Shown piece after piece: positions 7,794-16,566 of a stretch of DNA of 64,000 nucleotides. The stretch is from positions 1,984,001 through 2,048,000 of the forward strand of contig NZ_JAUSXL010000002.1 in the NCBI RefSeq assembly GCF_030815975.1. Direction: 5' to 3'. This DNA is from Variovorax paradoxus. GTDB lineage: Bacteria > Pseudomonadota > Gammaproteobacteria > Burkholderiales > Burkholderiaceae_C. The notes under the pieces are model-generated. The model ran no database searches. It was given only the letters and a program-made list of their open reading frames with translations, and was not told the origin of the DNA. The position numbers were made by a program, and so were the translations under genes. How positions within the stretch are numbered: the stretch's first letter is position 1; every line of letters begins with the position of its first letter.

Positions 7794-9083
7794 ATGGACA
7801 TGGCCGTTGAAGCCGGAGTCATCAAGCAGCACCTGATCGACCCCGAGATCTGCATCCGCTGCAACACCTGCGAGGCCACCTGCCCCGTCAACGCGATCAC
7901 GCACGACGACAACAACTACGTCGTGCGCGCCGACATCTGCAATGGCTGCATGGCCTGCATCTCGCCGTGCCCCACGGGTTCGATCGACAACTGGCGCACG
8001 ATGCCGCTGGTGCGCGCGTACTCCATCGAAGAGCAACTCACCTGGGAGTCGCTGCCCGCCGAACTCACGCCCGAGGAGCTCGAGGCCGCGGGCGTTTCCG
8101 CCGAAGCCGGCGATGAAGCCGCGGTGGCCGCCGCACCTTCGCAGACCCCGGCGCAGGCCGCGGTCGATTCCACCGAGCCGGTCTTCAATTCGGCTCAGTA
8201 CGGCGCCAGCGTGCCGCCCTGGTCGGCCGCGCACGCCTACACCAACCTCTTTGCGCCGAAGGCGCCGACCACCGCCACCGTGGTGGGCAACTTCAACTGC
8301 ACCGAGGCCGGCTTCGACAGCGAGACGCATCACATCGTGCTCGACTTCGGCGCGGTGCCGTTCCCGGTGCTCGAAGGCCAGTCGATCGGCATCGTGCCGC
8401 CCGGCGTCGACGCCATCGGCAAACGCCACCATGCGCGCCAGTACTCGGTGGCCAGCCCGCGCAACGGCGAGCGGCCCGGCTACAACAACGTGTCGCTCAC
8501 CGTGAAGCGCGTGACCGAAGACCACCAGGGCGACCCGGTGCGCGGCGTGTGCTCCAACTACGTCTGCGACCTCAAGGTCGGCGACACGGTGCAGGTGGTG
8601 GGGCCCTTCGGTTCCTCGTTCCTGATGCCGAACCATCCCAGGTCGCACATCGTGATGATCTGCACCGGCACCGGTAGCGCGCCGATGCGCGCCATGACCG
8701 AATGGCGCCGCCGGCTGCGCAAGAGCGGCAAGTTCGAAGGCGGCAAGCTCATGCTGTTCTTCGGCGCGCGCACCCAGCAGGAGCTGCCGTACTTCGGTCC
8801 GCTGCAGTCGCTGCCCAAGGACTTCATCGACATCAACCTCGCGTTCTCGCGCACGCCGGGTCAACCCAAGCGCTACGTGCAAGACCTCATGCGCGAACGC
8901 GCCGCCGACCTGGCCGCACTGCTGAAGGACGGCGCGAGCCACTTCTACGTGTGCGGACTCAAGAGTATGGAAGAGGGCGTGGTGCTCGCGCTGCGCGATG
9001 TGGCCAAGGAAGCGGGCCTCGACTGGGACACGGTCGGCGCCGCACTCAAGCGCGAAGGCCGTTTGCACCTCGAAACATACTAA
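7794..9083 (+). CDS. boxA: Benzoyl-CoA 2,3-epoxidase, reductase component BoxA
   Basis: A 429-residue iron-sulfur flavoprotein that passes electrons from NADPH to BoxB. The N-terminus holds two [4Fe-4S] ferredoxin motifs, C20IRC23NTC26EATC30P and C49NGC52MAC55ISPC59P. A low-complexity linker (about residues 85-160) leads to a ferredoxin-NADP reductase module with the FAD-binding [11 protein letters not shown] and the nucleotide-binding [13 protein letters not shown], ending near [11 protein letters not shown]. The ATG at 7794 follows AAAGGAG at good spacing. A second ATG two codons on is possible. The MaoC-like gene starts 10 bases after the stop. Confidence 0.96.
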   Translation: MDMAVEAGVIKQHLIDPEICIRCNTCEATCPVNAITHDDNNYVVRADICNGCMACISPCPTGSIDNWRTMPLVRAYSIEEQLTWESLPAELTPEELEAAGVSAEAGDEAAVAAAPSQTPAQAAVDSTEPVFNSAQYGASVPPWSAAHAYTNLFAPKAPTTATVVGNFNCTEAGFDSETHHIVLDFGAVPFPVLEGQSIGIVPPGVDAIGKRHHARQYSVASPRNGERPGYNNVSLTVKRVTEDHQGDPVRGVCSNYVCDLKVGDTVQVVGPFGSSFLMPNHPRSHIVMICTGTGSAPMRAMTEWRRRLRKSGKFEGGKLMLFFGARTQQELPYFGPLQSLPKDFIDINLAFSRTPGQPKRYVQDLMRERAADLAALLKDGASHFYVCGLKSMEEGVVLALRDVAKEAGLDWDTVGAALKREGRLHLETY

Positions 9084-9093
9084 GCTGCGGCGA

Positions 9094-9534
9094 ATGAAGT
9101 TCGCCGACTTCCACCCCGGCCAGGTCATCGAGGCCGGGCCCTATGTCGTCTCCGAAGCGGAACTCATCGGATTCGCGCAGGCCTACGATCCGCAGTGGTT
9201 TCATACCGATGCGGCGGCCGCGGCCAACAGCGCATTCGGCGGGCTGATCGCGAGCGGCTGGCACACCTGCTCGATCGCGATGCGGCTCGTGGTCGATGCC
9301 GCGCTCGAAGGCTCGGAGTCTTTTGCCTCGCCGGGGCTCGAGCATGTGCGCTGGCCTCACCCGGTGCGGCCCGGCGATGCCTTGCGGCTCGTGGCCGATG
9401 TCATCGAGGCACGGCACTCCGAGAAGCGGCCCACGCTCGGCATCCTGCGCTGGCGCTGGCGGCTCTTCAACCAGCGCGAACTGATGGTGCTCGATGTGGA
9501 AGTGACGAGCCTGTTCAGGCTGGACGCAAGTTAA
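9094..9534 (+). CDS. MaoC-family dehydratase, last gene of the box operon
   Basis: A 146-residue single hot-dog-fold protein of the MaoC/R-hydratase type. The segment FAQAYDPQWFHTD, with Asp and His at the usual hydratase positions, and GLIASGWHTCSIAMRL support the family. Such enzymes hydrate trans-2-enoyl-CoA esters. In this position it could act on a dehydroadipyl-CoA intermediate downstream of BoxD, but the substrate is not shown by the sequence. The ATG at 9094 lies 10 bases after boxA, giving a compact boxB-boxA-maoC end to the operon, and a terminator follows at once. Confidence 0.85.
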   Translation: MKFADFHPGQVIEAGPYVVSEAELIGFAQAYDPQWFHTDAAAAANSAFGGLIASGWHTCSIAMRLVVDAALEGSESFASPGLEHVRWPHPVRPGDALRLVADVIEARHSEKRPTLGILRWRWRLFNQRELMVLDVEVTSLFRLDAS

Positions 9535-9541
9535 GAAAAAA

Positions 9542-9571
9542 AAGCCCGCGGTGCTCGTGCGCCGCGGGCTT
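9542..9571. terminator. Bidirectional Rho-independent terminator after the box operon
   Basis: A 10-base-pair stem, AAGCCCGCGG...CCGCGGGCTT, has a 10-base loop. It is preceded by an A-run (9535-9543) and followed by TTCTTT. It lies between the convergent MaoC-like gene and the repeat-protein gene and can serve both. Confidence 0.88.
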
Positions 9572-9590
9572 CTTTCCCTGAGCGAAGTGC

Positions 9591-10130
9591 TTATTTCTTG
9601 ACGTCGACCGCGCCGGACCCCTGGGCCTTGCCGCTGGCCTTGGCGCGCGCGCCCGAAGGCTTCACTGCGCCGCCGGCCGAGCCCGCAGCGCCGGCCGCGC
9701 CGCCCACCGTGTCGCCCACGACATTCGTCGCGCCGGTCACGTTGCCGGCTGCGCCGCTCGCGGCATTGGTGGCGCCGCCCACTGCGCTGGTCGCACCGCC
9801 GACTGCGCCGGTGGCACCACCGACCGCGCCCGTCGCGCCGCCGACCACGCCGCCCAAGGTATTGCCCAGGCCGCCTGCGGCCTTGCCGGGGACTTCGACC
9901 GGTTGCACGCCGGCACCGGTGGCGGCACCTCCTTCAGCCCGCGTTTGCGCGGCCGCGCCGGTGCCCGCGGCACCTTGGCGTTGCGTGGCGTTCGCGCTGC
10001 CCGACGTATTGACATCGGCATTCACGCCGACGCCGACCCCCACGCCTTGTGCCTGTGCGAAGCCGCTCATGGCAAGAAGGCCTGCGAGCAAGGCGCCGAC
10101 GAAGATGGATTTGTGTTGTTGCTGCTTCAT
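9591..10130 (-). CDS. Secreted Gly/Ala-rich repeat protein of unknown function
   Basis: A 179-residue protein I cannot assign. It starts MKQQQHKSIF and has a clear signal peptide (hydrophobic core VGALLAGLLAMSGFAQAQ, probable cleavage after AQA at about 27). A GVGVGVGV run follows. From about residue 97 to 145 there is an imperfect seven-residue repeat (GATGAVG, GATSAVG, GATNAAS, GAAGNVT, GATNVVG). The C-terminus is basic (KASGKAQ...VDVKK). The mature chain has almost no aromatic or acidic residues and is probably disordered and periplasmic or extracellular. It ends against the terminator shared with the box operon. Confidence 0.75.
   Translation of the reverse strand: MKQQQHKSIFVGALLAGLLAMSGFAQAQGVGVGVGVNADVNTSGSANATQRQGAAGTGAAAQTRAEGGAATGAGVQPVEVPGKAAGGLGNTLGGVVGGATGAVGGATGAVGGATSAVGGATNAASGAAGNVTGATNVVGDTVGGAAGAAGSAGGAVKPSGARAKASGKAQGSGAVDVKK
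9696..9842 (-). repeat. Imperfect 21-bp tandem repeats inside the secreted repeat-protein gene
   Basis: About six to seven diverged 21-base units encode the heptapeptide GATxAVG. The reading frame is kept throughout, so this is a coding repeat, not a CRISPR array or satellite. Confidence 0.7.
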
Positions 10131-10393
10131 GGGTGACTGGTCCTTTCATTGAATGTCACTGGCAAGAACCGGCTTTGCGGCCAGTTCGGTTGCTACCGTG
10201 ACCACCTGCGCACATGTCGCCGTGTGCGAGGCAGCCGCCGGCGCGTGTGGGACGGCTCCGTCGTCCGAAATGGGGGGTGATGCGTTAGGCGGCGCCTCCT
10301 TCTTGCCTGCGAGCGGATCGGAATCAGAGCGGCGGGAGGCCAGGCAACCTTTTCAGCGGCAGGGTCAAAGGCGATCTGCCCGGATGCCTGGCC

Positions 10394-10422
10394 TTTCATG
10401 CAACTAATAATGTTGCATGAAA
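10394..10422 (+). promoter_or_regulatory. Perfect 11-bp palindrome overlapping the Rrf2 start codon
   Basis: TTTCATGCAAC-taataat-GTTGCATGAAA is a perfect dyad of 11-base arms with a 7-base centre. The centre supplies a -10-like TAATAAT at 10405-10411, and the right arm contains the ATG of the Rrf2 gene (10417). No Shine-Dalgarno sequence is visible upstream, so transcription may start at or near the A of the ATG. This is most likely the Rrf2 protein's own operator. Confidence 0.75.
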
Positions 10423-10878
10423 CGAGACAGCAAGCTTTCAGGCGTTCTCCACGTGCTGCTGCACATGGCCGAGATGGAGGGGCCCGCCACTTCCGAATCG
10501 CTGGCCGTGGCCATGCACACCAATCCCGTCGTCGTGCGCCGGCTCATGTCGGGTCTGCGCCAGGCCGGCTTCGTGAGCTCGGCCAAGGGCCATGGCGGCG
10601 GCTGGGTGCTGTCGTGCCCGCTGGCCGCGGTGACGCTGGGCGACATCCACAACGCGGTCGGGTCTCCGGCGCTGCTGGCCATGGGCAACCGCACCGAGAG
10701 CCCGGGCTGCATCGTCGAGCAGGCCGTGAACGCGGCGCTCGACGGCGCCTGCCGGGAGGCCGAGGCCCTGCTGCTCGAGCGTTTCAACAGCATCACGCTG
10801 GCCGATCTTTCCAGGGACTTTCATCGCCGCATGACGGGCGGCGGCTTCACTCACAAGGACATCGAACATGCACTATGA
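10417..10878 (+). CDS. Rrf2-family transcriptional regulator
   Basis: A 153-residue winged-helix regulator. The N-terminus [19 protein letters not shown] and the recognition region [16 protein letters not shown] followed by KGHGGGWVL are typical Rrf2 features. Only one cysteine (CIVEQ) is near the usual cluster-binding segment, plus one in GACREAE. It therefore lacks the three-Cys set of IscR/NsrR and probably senses something other than an Fe-S signal, perhaps redox state or a thiol. The start lies inside a perfect palindrome, so the gene is probably autoregulated and possibly leaderless. It overlaps the next gene by 11 bases, implying they are one unit. Confidence 0.88.
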   Translation: MKRDSKLSGVLHVLLHMAEMEGPATSESLAVAMHTNPVVVRRLMSGLRQAGFVSSAKGHGGGWVLSCPLAAVTLGDIHNAVGSPALLAMGNRTESPGCIVEQAVNAALDGACREAEALLLERFNSITLADLSRDFHRRMTGGGFTHKDIEHAL

Positions 10879-11779
10879 TGCTCTGGTCGTGGGCGGCAGC
10901 TTTGCCGGCCTTTCCGCTGCCCTGCAGCTTGCGCGCGCGCGAAAAACGGTCTGCATCGTCGATGCGGGCGCGCCGCGCAACCGCTTCGCCGCGGCCTCGC
11001 ACGGCTTCTTCGGCCAGGACGGCACGCCGCCGCTGAAGATGATTGCCGATGCGAGCGCCAAGGTGCTGGCGTACCCCAACGTCACCCATATCGAGGGCAG
11101 CGTCGTGGCGGCCCATGCCGATGGCGCGAACGGTTTCGTCGCGTCGCTGGGCCATGGCGAGCAGCGGGTATCGGCCAGCAGGCTCGTGCTGGCTTTCGGC
11201 GTCCAGGATGGCTTTCCTGCGGACATTGCGGGCGTGTCCGAACGCTGGGGCACCAGCGTGCTGCACTGCCCCTACTGCCACGGCTATGAATTCAGCGGCC
11301 GGCGGCTGGGCATCCTGATCGAGAGCCCGCATCCGCCGGACCACGCGATGCTGATCGCCGAGTGGGGCCCGGCCACGCTCTTCCTGAACGGCAACAACAC
11401 GGTGGACGACGAAGCGCGCGCGAAGCTGCTGGCGCGCGGCGTGGCCATCGAGCCCGGCCGCATCGCCGCGCTGGAGGGGCCGACGCCGCGGGATCTCTCG
11501 AGCGTCTTCCTCGAAGACGGCCGGCGCGTGCCGCTCGACGCGATGTTTCTCGTGCCTCGCACGCGCATGGGCAGTCCGCTCGCCGAGCAGCTCGGCTGCG
11601 CATTCGACGAAGGCCCGTTCGGTCCGGTCATCCGCACCGATGCGATGAAGATGACCACCGTGCCGGGCGTGTTCGCCGCGGGCGATGCGGCCATGATGTT
11701 CCACAACGCGACGCTCGCCTCCGCCGACGGCGTGATGGCGGGCACGTCGCTGCACAGGGCCTCGGTGTTCGGCGCGTGA
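10868..11779 (+). CDS. Thioredoxin-reductase-like FAD-dependent oxidoreductase
   Basis: A 303-residue pyridine-nucleotide disulfide oxidoreductase. The FAD-binding [18 protein letters not shown] is at the N-terminus, the redox pair CPYC is at about residues 136-139 ([11 protein letters not shown]), and the C-terminal GVFAAGDAA closes the FAD site. The CPYCHGYE context is typical of a stand-alone TrxR-like group often paired with Rrf2 or other regulators, not of TrxB itself (CATC). The second nucleotide-binding motif is poorly conserved. It is coupled to the Rrf2 gene by overlap, which suggests the regulator controls this reductase. Confidence 0.85.
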   Translation: MHYDALVVGGSFAGLSAALQLARARKTVCIVDAGAPRNRFAAASHGFFGQDGTPPLKMIADASAKVLAYPNVTHIEGSVVAAHADGANGFVASLGHGEQRVSASRLVLAFGVQDGFPADIAGVSERWGTSVLHCPYCHGYEFSGRRLGILIESPHPPDHAMLIAEWGPATLFLNGNNTVDDEARAKLLARGVAIEPGRIAALEGPTPRDLSSVFLEDGRRVPLDAMFLVPRTRMGSPLAEQLGCAFDEGPFGPVIRTDAMKMTTVPGVFAAGDAAMMFHNATLASADGVMAGTSLHRASVFGA

Positions 11780-11868
11780 TCTCGTCGCCGCGATGACCGG
11801 AATGGGGCCGCACACGCCGCAAAACGCGCCGAAATGAACGGCCTCGAAAAACACCCCCGAAATCGCTC

Positions 11869-11874
11869 TATAAT
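11869..11874 (+). promoter_or_regulatory. -10 box of the tRNA-Gly promoter
   Basis: A perfect TATAAT ends 14 bases before the mature tRNA 5' end. The -35 region (near TCGAAA, 11844-11849) is weak. Confidence 0.55.
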
Positions 11875-11888
11875 TCGAGCCCTGAAAT

Positions 11889-11964
11889 GCGGGAATAGCT
11901 CAGTTGGTAGAGCGCAACCTTGCCAAGGTTGAGGTCGAGAGTTCGAGACTCTTTTCCCGCTCCA
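11889..11964 (+). tRNA. tRNA-Gly (anticodon GCC), CCA encoded
   Basis: A 76-nt cloverleaf. The acceptor stem pairs GCGGGAA with TTCCCGC. The D arm is GCTCAGTTGGTAGAGC, the anticodon arm CAACC-TTGCCAA-GGTTG with anticodon GCC at 11922-11924, and the T loop TTCGAGA. T and CCA follow in the DNA. A terminator comes 10 bases later. No integrase or attachment-site duplication is seen beside it. Confidence 0.97.
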
Positions 11965-11974
11965 CATTTCATGC

Positions 11975-12006
11975 AAAAGGCCACCTCACCGGTGGCCTTT
12001 TCTTTT
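11975..12006. terminator. Terminator between tRNA-Gly and the fah operon
   Basis: AAAAGGCCACC-TCACC-GGTGGCCTTTTCTTTT forms an 11-base-pair stem flanked by A and T runs. It can stop both the tRNA transcript and the leftward fah operon. Confidence 0.9.
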
Positions 12007-12021
12007 GGGGCACGGGGTATA

Positions 12022-13344
12022 TCAGCCCTTCGCGGGCAGCACCGTCCCGCGGCTTTCGCCGAAGCCGATGCGCGCATGGCCCGGCTTCTCGCACCAGCCG
12101 CGCAGCAGCACCGCATCGCCGTCTTCCAGGAAACCGCGCTGCTCGCCATTGGCCAGCGTGACGGGGCTTTGCGCGGCGCGCGTCAGCTCGATGATCGCGC
12201 CGGCTTCGCCCGGCCCCGGTCCCGAGATGGTGCCGCTGCCGAACAGGTCGCCCGGGTTCAGGCTGCAGCCGCCCACCGTGTGGTGCGCCACCATCTGCGC
12301 CACGCTCCAGTACTGGTGCCTGAAGCTCGTGCGCGACAGGCGCGAAGGCCCGCTTCCGTCGTGGCGCGCCTTCTCGCTTTCGAGCCAGACCTCCAGGCGG
12401 ATGTCGATCGCGCCGCTTTCGCGGTTCGCCGGGCTTTCGAGATAGCCGAGCGGCTGGGGCTCGTTCGCCGGCCGCGTCCAGGTCTGGCGATAGGGTGCGA
12501 GCGCCTCCATCGTCACGATCCACGGCGAAATCGTGGTCGCGAAGTTTTTCGCGAGAAAGGGCCCGAGCGGCGCCATCTCCCAGAACTGGATGTCGCGCGC
12601 CGACCAGTCGTTGAGCAGGCAGATGCCGAAGATGTGCTCTTCCGCGCGTTCGAGCGGAATCGGCTCGCCGGCCGCATTGCCTTCGCCGATCCACACACCC
12701 AACTCCAGCTCGTAGTCGAGCCGTGCGCAGGCGTGGTACGTGGGCGCCCTGGCGCCCGGCGCCATGGTCTGCCCCATCGGGCGATGAAAGCGCTGGCCGC
12801 TGATGCCGATGGTCGACACGCGTCCGTGGTAGGCCGTCGGAATCCAGCGGAAGTTGGGCGTCACGTCGCCCTCGGGGTTCATCAGGCGGCTGATGTTCAG
12901 CGCATGGTCGATGGAGGTGTAGAAGTCGGTGTAGTCGCCGATGCGCGCGGGCACCGTGTATTCGACCTCGGCCTGCGGCACCAGGCATTCGCGCACGGCC
13001 TGCACCGTGGCGGCCGGTGCGTCATCGCCCAGCAATGCGAACAGCGCGTGGCGCAGCGCGCGCCAGGCGGCGCCGCCGAGCGCGAAGAAATCGTTCAGCG
13101 CCGGCAGCGCGGCGGCACGGGCCGCATCGAGCGCGAGTCCGTCGAGCAGCTGGCGCGCACAGAGCGCGGCCATGTCGACCACCTGGTCGCCAATGGCCAC
13201 GCCGCCGCGAAACGGCTGCGGGCTGCCCGTGCGGCGGAACACTGCGTAGGGCAGGTTCTGGATCGAAAAGTCGGTGCCCGCGGTGTTGGCTGTGCCGACC
13301 CAACTCCTGGTGCCGGCGTCGTGCGTGTGGTTCAGAGCAATCAT
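12022..13344 (-). CDS. fahA: Fumarylacetoacetase
   Basis: A 440-residue FAH that cleaves 4-fumarylacetoacetate (or a close 3,5-diketo acid) to fumarate and acetoacetate. Residues matching the known active site are visible: the metal ligand Asp and the catalytic His in YTDFYTSIDHA, the two Glu ligands in LELELGVWI-type sequence (YELELGVWIG), Asp/Arg/Gln in NDWSARDIQFWE, the Lys in FLAKNF, and the Glu in GPGPGE. Homogentisate dioxygenase, its usual neighbour, is absent. It is instead the last gene of an ABC importer/cyclase operon, 19 bases after the cyclase gene, so it may serve a pathway other than tyrosine breakdown. Acetoacetate could feed the acetoacetyl-CoA synthetase gene on the far side of TetR. 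Confidence 0.93.
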   Translation of the reverse strand: MIALNHTHDAGTRSWVGTANTAGTDFSIQNLPYAVFRRTGSPQPFRGGVAIGDQVVDMAALCARQLLDGLALDAARAAALPALNDFFALGGAAWRALRHALFALLGDDAPAATVQAVRECLVPQAEVEYTVPARIGDYTDFYTSIDHALNISRLMNPEGDVTPNFRWIPTAYHGRVSTIGISGQRFHRPMGQTMAPGARAPTYHACARLDYELELGVWIGEGNAAGEPIPLERAEEHIFGICLLNDWSARDIQFWEMAPLGPFLAKNFATTISPWIVTMEALAPYRQTWTRPANEPQPLGYLESPANRESGAIDIRLEVWLESEKARHDGSGPSRLSRTSFRHQYWSVAQMVAHHTVGGCSLNPGDLFGSGTISGPGPGEAGAIIELTRAAQSPVTLANGEQRGFLEDGDAVLLRGWCEKPGHARIGFGESRGTVLPAKG

Positions 13345-13363
13345 TGCCTGGGCCTGTCGCGTT

Positions 13364-14170
13364 TCAGACCGACGCCATCAGCGCATCGTCGAAGATCGCC
13401 ACCGCGCGCGTCCAGCCGGCCGATGCGCCGCGGATCTTGTGCGGAAAGCAGCTGATGAAAAAGCCCGTGGGCGGCAGCGCCTCGAGGTTGTGCAGCTTCT
13501 CGATGTGGCAGTAGCCGATGTCGCGGCCGGCCTTGTGGCCTTCCCAGATCAGCGAGGCGTCGTGCGTCTCGCCATACTTCTTCGCGGTGTGCACGAAGGG
13601 CGCATCCCAGCTCCAGGCATCGGTGCCCGTGAGGCGCACGCCGCGCTCCAGCAGGTACATGGTGGCTTCGTAGCCCATGCCCGCACCGGCCGCTACGTAA
13701 TCGGGATGGCCGTAGCGCGAGCCCGCGCGCGTGTTCACCACCACGATCTCGAGCGGGCTCAGCGTGTGGCCGATGCGCTTGAGCTCGGCCTCGACGTCCG
13801 CTGCCGTGACCACGTAGCCATCGGCGAAGTGGCGGAAGTCGAGCTTCACGCCGGGCTGGAAGCACCATTCGAGCGGCACCTCGTGGATCGCGATGGCGGG
13901 CTTCTTCTCGCCCAGCGCCTTGTCCATGGTGGAGTGGAAGTGGTAGGGCGCGTCGAGGTGCGTGCCGTTGTGCGTGGAAAGCTGCACCAGCTCCACGGCC
14001 CAGCCTTCGCCATCGGGCAGGTCTTCTTTCTTGAGGCCCGGAAAGAAGGGCTCGATCTGCTCGTAGGTCTGCTCGTGCGTGAAGTATTGGATCTTCGGCG
14101 CGAAGGCCGGCGGATCGGAGAGCACATCGTTTTCCAGAAAAATCGAGAGGTCGACGAACTTGCGTGGCAT
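13364..14170 (-). CDS. Cyclase-family metal-dependent hydrolase
   Basis: A 268-residue protein of the cyclase/kynurenine formamidase/isatin hydrolase family. The metal-binding signature HNGTHLDAPYHFH stands near residues 66-78. Relatives hydrolyse amide or lactam bonds with Mn2+ or Zn2+. At 268 residues it is longer than typical bacterial KynB. It lies between an ABC permease gene and fahA in one operon, suggesting hydrolysis of an imported compound before FAH-type cleavage. I cannot name the substrate. The ATG at 14170 is preceded by AAGGAGCC, a strong ribosome-binding site. Confidence 0.85.
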   Translation of the reverse strand: MPRKFVDLSIFLENDVLSDPPAFAPKIQYFTHEQTYEQIEPFFPGLKKEDLPDGEGWAVELVQLSTHNGTHLDAPYHFHSTMDKALGEKKPAIAIHEVPLEWCFQPGVKLDFRHFADGYVVTAADVEAELKRIGHTLSPLEIVVVNTRAGSRYGHPDYVAAGAGMGYEATMYLLERGVRLTGTDAWSWDAPFVHTAKKYGETHDASLIWEGHKAGRDIGYCHIEKLHNLEALPPTGFFISCFPHKIRGASAGWTRAVAIFDDALMASV

Positions 14171-14217
14171 GGCGGGGCTCCTTGTGGGGTGTTGGTGTTG
14201 ATGGGGGCGTGCAGCGT

Positions 14218-15024
14218 TCAGGGCTGCTGCCAGCGCAGCAGCCGCTTTTCGGCAAGGGCCAACAGCGCGTTACTCGCGAAGCCGATCAGCCCGAGCAGCG
14301 CGATGCCGGCGAAAAGATCGCTGGCGCGAAACGCGCGCGCCGCGAGAAGAATGGCCTGGCCCAGTCCGCTCTGCGAAGCAATCATTTCGCCCACCACCGC
14401 GACGATCAGTGCAATGGTCAGCGCGAGCCGCATGCCGGCCAGGATGTCGGGCATGGCGTTGGGCAGGCCCATCTTCCAAACGAAGGCCGCGCGCGACATC
14501 TGCAGGCAGCGCGCCACTTCCGACAACCTGGGTTCCACGGCTGCGAAGCCGTGCACAGTGGCCAGCAGCACCGGCCACATCGCGCCGAAGGCCACCACGA
14601 ACAGCACCATGCCGGGGTTCAGCCCGAAGATCGAAATCGCGAGCGGCAGCAGCGCCGAGGCGGGCAGCGGGCGAATGAATTCGAGCGTCGGCTGTACCCA
14701 TGCGCGCACCGCGGGCGACACGCCGATGGCCGCGCCCAGCAGCACGCCGAACAGCGAGGCCAGCAGCCAGCCCTGCACCATGCGGCCGACCGTGGCCTGC
14801 GTGAAGGCGAGCAGCTCGCCGTGGTCCCCGTTGCCGTTCGGGCCCGTGAGGTTGAGGCCTTCGAGCAGGCTTGCGAAGGTGGCCTGCGGTGTCGGCAGGA
14901 ACACGCGGCTCACCCAGCCCGCGTTGCTCGCCATCCACCACAGCGCAATCAATGCAGAGAGCACGGCGAGCGAGCCGAGCCGGTTCATGACGAAGCCAAC
15001 GCGGCCGCGATCGTTGCCGTTCAT
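14218..15024 (-). CDS. ABC transporter permease (SsuC/TauC-like), second
   Basis: A 268-residue inner-membrane protein with about six membrane spans and the EAA-type loop of binding-protein-dependent permeases (region VARCLQMSRAAFVWKMGLPNAMPDILAGMR). The family imports nitrate, sulfonates, taurine or pyrimidine-like molecules. The ATG at 15024 overlaps the stop of the preceding permease as ATGA. The frame is open much further upstream, but that part shadows the first permease gene. An internal ATG (MNRLGSL) 12 codons on is an alternative start. Confidence 0.88.
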   Translation of the reverse strand: MNGNDRGRVGFVMNRLGSLAVLSALIALWWMASNAGWVSRVFLPTPQATFASLLEGLNLTGPNGNGDHGELLAFTQATVGRMVQGWLLASLFGVLLGAAIGVSPAVRAWVQPTLEFIRPLPASALLPLAISIFGLNPGMVLFVVAFGAMWPVLLATVHGFAAVEPRLSEVARCLQMSRAAFVWKMGLPNAMPDILAGMRLALTIALIVAVVGEMIASQSGLGQAILLAARAFRASDLFAGIALLGLIGFASNALLALAEKRLLRWQQP

Positions 15025-15791
15025 GGCAGCACCCCCATGCGCCGAGCGACCACGCGTTGCAGCAGCACCATGCCCGCATTGACCGCAAAGCCCACCACGC
15101 CGATCCAGCCCAGCCAGGCGAGCATCAGCGCGGGGTCGAAGCTCTGCTGCGCAATCATCATCGCGTAGCCCATGCCGTTGGGATTGGCCGCAATCTCCAC
15201 CGTGACGGCCACCACCAGCGCCACCGCCACGCCGAGCCGCAGCGCGACGAACAGCCGCGGCACGATGGCCGGCAGCACGATCTTGAAGGCGCGCTCGCGC
15301 GCCGAGAGGCCCAGCACGCGGCTCACCTCGAGCAGCCGCGGTTCGATCTGCTGCACCGCCGACTGCACCAGCACCAGCAGCGGCCAGAAGGTGGCAAAGG
15401 CGACGATGGCCAGCTCCATGCGCACGCCGAATCCGAAGCTCAGCATCGCGAGCGGAATCAGCGCCACCGAGGGCACGGGCCGCAGCACCTCGATGGAAAG
15501 CGAGCCGAGCCGCGCCGCGCGGCGCGAGAGCCCGAGCACCAGCCCCAGCGCAACGCCGAGCACCGCGCCCAGAAGCAAGCCGAGCGCGGCCGTGCCCAGC
15601 GTGAAGCCCGTGGCCTGCCACAGCGAGCCATCGAGCGCCGCGCCCACGAAGGCCTTGGCCGCCGCGCTCGGCGGGGCGAGCGCATCGCTGCCCAATGCGG
15701 CCGCGCGTCGTGCGTACCACTCGAAAGCGCCGACCAGCAGGGCCGGAAAGACCCACGGCCGCAGCCAGCGCAGGAGGCGGCGTTCAGTCAT
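15021..15791 (-). CDS. ABC transporter permease (SsuC/TauC-like), first
   Basis: A 256-residue inner-membrane permease with an N-terminal span (WVFPALLVGAFEWY) and four to five further spans. Its EAA-like loop reads EVSRVLGLSARERAFKIVLPAIVPRLFVALR. It presumably pairs with the second permease as a heterodimer over the ATPase gene upstream. It overlaps the ATPase gene by eight bases and the next permease by four, so translation of the operon is tightly coupled. Confidence 0.88.
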   Translation of the reverse strand: MTERRLLRWLRPWVFPALLVGAFEWYARRAAALGSDALAPPSAAAKAFVGAALDGSLWQATGFTLGTAALGLLLGAVLGVALGLVLGLSRRAARLGSLSIEVLRPVPSVALIPLAMLSFGFGVRMELAIVAFATFWPLLVLVQSAVQQIEPRLLEVSRVLGLSARERAFKIVLPAIVPRLFVALRLGVAVALVVAVTVEIAANPNGMGYAMMIAQQSFDPALMLAWLGWIGVVGFAVNAGMVLLQRVVARRMGVLP

Positions 15792-16566
15792 GGCTTTGCT
15801 CGATGAAGGCGAAGAGTTCGCGTCGCAGATGCAGGTATTCCGGATGCTCCTTCGTCGTGAGCTGGTCGCGCGGGCGCGGAATCTTCACGTCGATCATCCG
15901 TGCCAGGCTGGGCCGGCCCGGCCCGGGGTTGGCCTGCAGCGCGATCACGCGGTCGCCGAGGTAGATGGCCTCTTCGAGATCGTGCGTGACGAACAGTACC
16001 GTGAGCCCGTCCTCGCGCACCAGCCGCGCGAGCTCGTCCTGCAGGCTCTGGCGTGTGAGCGCGTCGAGCGCCCCGAAGGGTTCGTCCATCATCATCAGCT
16101 CTGGCTTCTGCGCCAGGCAGCGGGCAATCTGTGCGCGCTGCTGCATGCCGCCCGAAAGCTGCACCGGAAACTTCTGCGCGTGCTTCGCCAGGCCGACCTT
16201 GCCGAGCACCTCGGCAATGCGTGGCGCACGCTCGGCCGCGGGCACGCCGGCCGCTTCGAGCGCCAGGCTCACGTTGCCTTCGACCGTGCGCCAGGGCAGC
16301 AGCGCCCGGCCATAGTCCTGGAACACGAAAGCCACCTCGCGCGAAGGCTCGCTCATCTTCACGCCCGTGCGCCGCACTTCGCCGGCGCTCGCCGCCACCA
16401 GGCCGCTGGCCGCGCGCAGCAGCGTGGTCTTGCCGCAGCCGCTCGGGCCCACGATGCAGACGAACTCGCCGCGCGCCACGTCGAACGAGGTGGGCGACAG
16501 GATCTCGCGCCCGCCGAGCCGGATCGCGACGCCGTCGAAGCGAAGAAAGTCGGCGGCAGCGCTCAC
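15784..16566 (-). CDS. ABC transporter ATP-binding protein (nitrate/sulfonate/taurine type), GTG start
   Basis: A 260-residue ATPase with Walker A GPSGCGKTT, signature LSGGMQQRAQIARCL, Walker B LMMDEPFGALDALT and the switch VLFVTHDLEEA. It powers the two permeases next to it. I place the start at GTG 16566 (VSAAADFLRFDGVAIRLGG), because this GTGA overlaps the stop of the binding-protein gene exactly like the other junctions of the operon. The longer open frame upstream has no ABC features. Confidence 0.92.
   Translation of the reverse strand: MSAAADFLRFDGVAIRLGGREILSPTSFDVARGEFVCIVGPSGCGKTTLLRAASGLVAASAGEVRRTGVKMSEPSREVAFVFQDYGRALLPWRTVEGNVSLALEAAGVPAAERAPRIAEVLGKVGLAKHAQKFPVQLSGGMQQRAQIARCLAQKPELMMMDEPFGALDALTRQSLQDELARLVREDGLTVLFVTHDLEEAIYLGDRVIALQANPGPGRPSLARMIDVKIPRPRDQLTTKEHPEYLHLRRELFAFIEQSHD

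Noticed and set aside
9696-9842. CRISPR-like array
   Set aside because: The 21-base units have no spacers, keep one reading frame and encode a heptapeptide; no cas genes are nearby.
11889-11964. tRNA-Gly as an integration site for a mobile element
   Set aside because: No integrase, direct duplication of the tRNA 3' end or phage gene is seen on either side.
11920-13455. A 511-residue rightward frame opposite fahA
   Set aside because: It is a shadow of fumarylacetoacetase, whose active-site residues are all intact on the other strand.
14218-15756. A 512-residue fused double permease
   Set aside because: The N-terminal half of this frame is not permease-like; the first permease is clearly encoded in another frame, and the two genes overlap by only four bases.
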